DNA of 64,000 nt. Origin: Competibacter_A sp037045535 (GTDB taxonomy: Bacteria; Pseudomonadota; Gammaproteobacteria; Competibacterales; Competibacteraceae). How positions within the stretch are numbered: position 1 is the first letter of the stretch; every line of letters starts with the position of its first letter. Below, piece by piece: positions 62,513 to 64,000 of the stretch. The translations under genes were made by a program, and so were the position numbers. The notes below the pieces were generated by a model that searched no databases, was not told the DNA's origin, and worked only from the letters and a program-made list of their open reading frames with translations. The stretch covers positions 62,001 through 126,000 of the forward strand of contig JBAOHI010000071.1 of NCBI GenBank assembly GCA_037045535.1, given 5' to 3'.

Positions 62513-63036
62513 CGCCGCGACTAGCGCTGATCGCGGCGCTGGCGCGCAACCGAGTCATCGGCCGCGACAATCACTTGCCTTGGCATTTGCCGGCCGATTT
62601 GCGTTTTTTCAAGCAAATGACGATGGGTAAGCCGCTGCTGGTGGGGCGGCGCACCTGGGAATCGATCGGCCGGCCACTGCCGGGTCGTCAAATGATCGTC
62701 TTAAGCCGCGATCCTGCTTACCGGGCTTGCGGCTGCACGGTGGTGCATTCGCTGGAAAAGGCGCTGGCAATTGCAGGACCGGTTTCCGAAATCATGGTGA
62801 TCGGTGGCGCAGCCCTGTACCAACAAACCCTACCACTGGCTGAACAGCTGTATTTGACATTGGTGGAAGCCGAGGTGCTTGGTGATGCCCGGTTTCCAGT
62901 CTGGGATCCGCAAGAATGGCGACTGGCCTGGGAGGAAGCGCATTCGGCCGATGCCGACCATGCCTGGCCGTATCGGTTTCAGAGGTGGGAACGTTCCAGC
63001 ACGTCGGCGTTGGAGCGCCCCCACGCGGACAGATGA
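62509..63036 (+). CDS. folA: Dihydrofolate reductase
   Basis: The protein has 175 residues from ATG 62509. Motifs: LIAALARNRVIGRDNHLPWH, LRFFKQMTMGKPLLVGRRTW, PLPGRQMIVLSRDP and IMVIGGAALYQQTLPLAEQL. It reduces dihydrofolate with NADPH. The start overlaps the apaH stop (ATGA), so translation is coupled; the apaH-folA pair is conserved in gammaproteobacteria. Confidence 0.96.
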   Translation: MTPRLALIAALARNRVIGRDNHLPWHLPADLRFFKQMTMGKPLLVGRRTWESIGRPLPGRQMIVLSRDPAYRACGCTVVHSLEKALAIAGPVSEIMVIGGAALYQQTLPLAEQLYLTLVEAEVLGDARFPVWDPQEWRLAWEEAHSADADHAWPYRFQRWERSSTSALERPHADR

Positions 63037-63350
63037 TTCAAATACTTTAATCAACTACTTTTTTATCAACAAATTGTAAGAGATTATATTCAGATCGAGA
63101 GTCATCTCAAACGTGACCGTTTTATCCGAAAGATGAGGTTTCAGGTTCGTTTTCAACGGGATAGCCAGCGCGCACATTTGACCCTTTCCTCTCGCCCAGC
63201 GGGAGAATGCGGCGAGCGGATTGGATTACGGCGGAGGGGAGCCTTTGGCATTGCGGCTTCCACCTTCCAACCGGGCTCCCAAGCGAGTCAAGAAAAGAAC
63301 GGTCACACCGGCGGTTTCTCATAGTATTGGCTTTCAGGTGCTCACGCATT
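63037..63350 (+). other. AT-rich intergenic region before the HDOD gene
   Basis: This 314-base gap starts AT-rich (to about 63115) with a possible -35/-10 pair TTGTAA...TATATT near 63074-63090, though the spacing is not ideal. The second half is GC-rich and contains short open frames with no recognisable protein character. I see no gene in it. Confidence 0.4.
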
Positions 63351-64000
63351 ATGCATGCTGAACTGGAACGACGATTGGGTTTTTGCGGCAACCTGCCGAG
63401 TTTGCCAGCTGTGGCCCTGAGGATCATCGAACTCGCCAACAACCCGGACGTTGACCTAGACGATCTGGCACAGGTGATCGCGATGGATCCGGCCTTGGTA
63501 ACCAAGCTGTTTCGGGCCGCGAATTCACCGCTGTACGGTTTGCGCCGCAAGGCGACCAACCTGCGGCAGGCCTTGAATCTGCTGGGGTTGCAGGGCACTT
63601 TAACTCTGGCGCTCGGCTTTTCTCTTATCGCCAGCTCGGACAGCACAAGCGGCGCTCCGCTGAACACGGAACAATTCTGGCGGCGCTCGCTGTTGGCGGC
63701 GACCGCCTGCCGGGTTTTGGGCCAGCGGCTGGCGCTGAAAAATCTGGAAGAACTGTTCCTGGCGGGACTACTGCACGGAATCGGCATCCTGGCACTCGCG
63801 ATCATGATGCCTGACCAGTACGCCGTTTTGCTGGATGAGGCCGGCGATCATCAGCCAGATGGAACGACCGCACTGGATTGCGAGCGGCTGGCTACACTGG
63901 AGCGAGATCGGCTGGAAGTGGACCATGCCGAAGTCGGCGCTTGGTTACTCCACCGTTGGGGGTTGCCAGACTATCTGTGTCAAGCGGTATCGGGCAGTCT
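63351..64000 (+). CDS. HDOD-domain protein, 3' end outside window
   Basis: At least 216 residues from ATG 63351. The HDOD (HD-related output) domain is seen in LGFCGNLPSLPAVALRIIEL, NNPDVDLDDLAQVIAMDPAL, VTKLFRAANSPLYGLRRKAT and the LLHGIG site in LEELFLAGLLHGIGILALAI. HDOD proteins are signalling modules in motility, c-di-GMP and cell-cycle pathways and are often fused to GGDEF, EAL or kinase domains; the downstream part lies beyond the window, so the partner is unknown. The domain order starts at the HDOD module. Confidence 0.85.
   Translation, partial: MHAELERRLGFCGNLPSLPAVALRIIELANNPDVDLDDLAQVIAMDPALVTKLFRAANSPLYGLRRKATNLRQALNLLGLQGTLTLALGFSLIASSDSTSGAPLNTEQFWRRSLLAATACRVLGQRLALKNLEELFLAGLLHGIGILALAIMMPDQYAVLLDEAGDHQPDGTTALDCERLATLERDRLEVDHAEVGAWLLHRWGLPDYLCQAVSGS

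Noticed and set aside
63133..63324. A short plus-strand gene before the HDOD gene
   Set aside because: A 63-codon frame with no ribosome site and no recognisable protein pattern.

Overview
The window is a 64 kb chromosomal piece of a high-GC gammaproteobacterium. The conserved order rpsU-yqeY-dnaG-rpoD with divergent tsaD, the pilMNOPQ operon, the ubiJ-ubiB pair and secB-gpsA all point that way. A glycogen cluster (glgE, glgC, glgX), a fumarate reductase operon (frdABCD) and a rhodoquinone-synthesis gene (rquA) together suggest a glycogen-fermenting lineage such as Competibacteraceae (glycogen-accumulating organisms). That taxonomic placement is inference.

Layout. 0-10 kb: ubiquinone genes (ubiJ tail, ubiB), yajL-like and ctpA, gpmA, then a sulfur-type operon (ArsR repressor, DUF2892, rhodanese) running into secB and gpsA, followed by small conserved proteins. 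10-18 kb: type IV pilus operon pilMNOP, with pilQ carrying four single-base insertions, then a large exported Ig-like protein. 18-24.4 kb: tRNA-Ile2, rpoD, dnaG, yqeY and rpsU, with tsaD divergent. 24.4-28 kb: a metallo-hydrolase, a methyltransferase, and DsrE and NifX-like proteins facing a Crp/Fnr regulator, then a perfect 92-bp tandem duplication. 28-34.8 kb: a P2-type cation ATPase and a YnjBCD-type ABC importer.

34.8-44.3 kb is an accessory island. It holds an orphan MraZ of unusual type, a frameshifted ABC-F protein, gene remnants around a MITE-like element, and a large gene encoding WD40 repeats, a Ras/Roc-like GTPase, a COR-like region, a zinc ribbon and a calcineurin-type metallophosphoesterase. 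This gene was split by an IS630-family element. Removing the IS and one TA restores a continuous 1504-residue reading frame. A DUF4143 remnant and a VapBC pair with a broken toxin follow. This split gene is the most interesting object in the window.

44.4-64 kb: glgX-glgC-glgE, dapD-dapE, an aldo/keto reductase, a TSUP-family exporter, a flavodoxin-like protein with a divergent LysR regulator, frdABCD followed by rquA, a COQ10/RatA-like START protein, apaH (one inserted base), folA and a partial HDOD protein.

Functional picture: anaerobic use of glycogen would produce reducing equivalents, and the frd-rquA pair provides a rhodoquinol-linked fumarate sink. Seven single-base insertions in pilQ, uup and apaH, with otherwise intact coding sequence, look more like sequence errors or very recent lesions than old decay.
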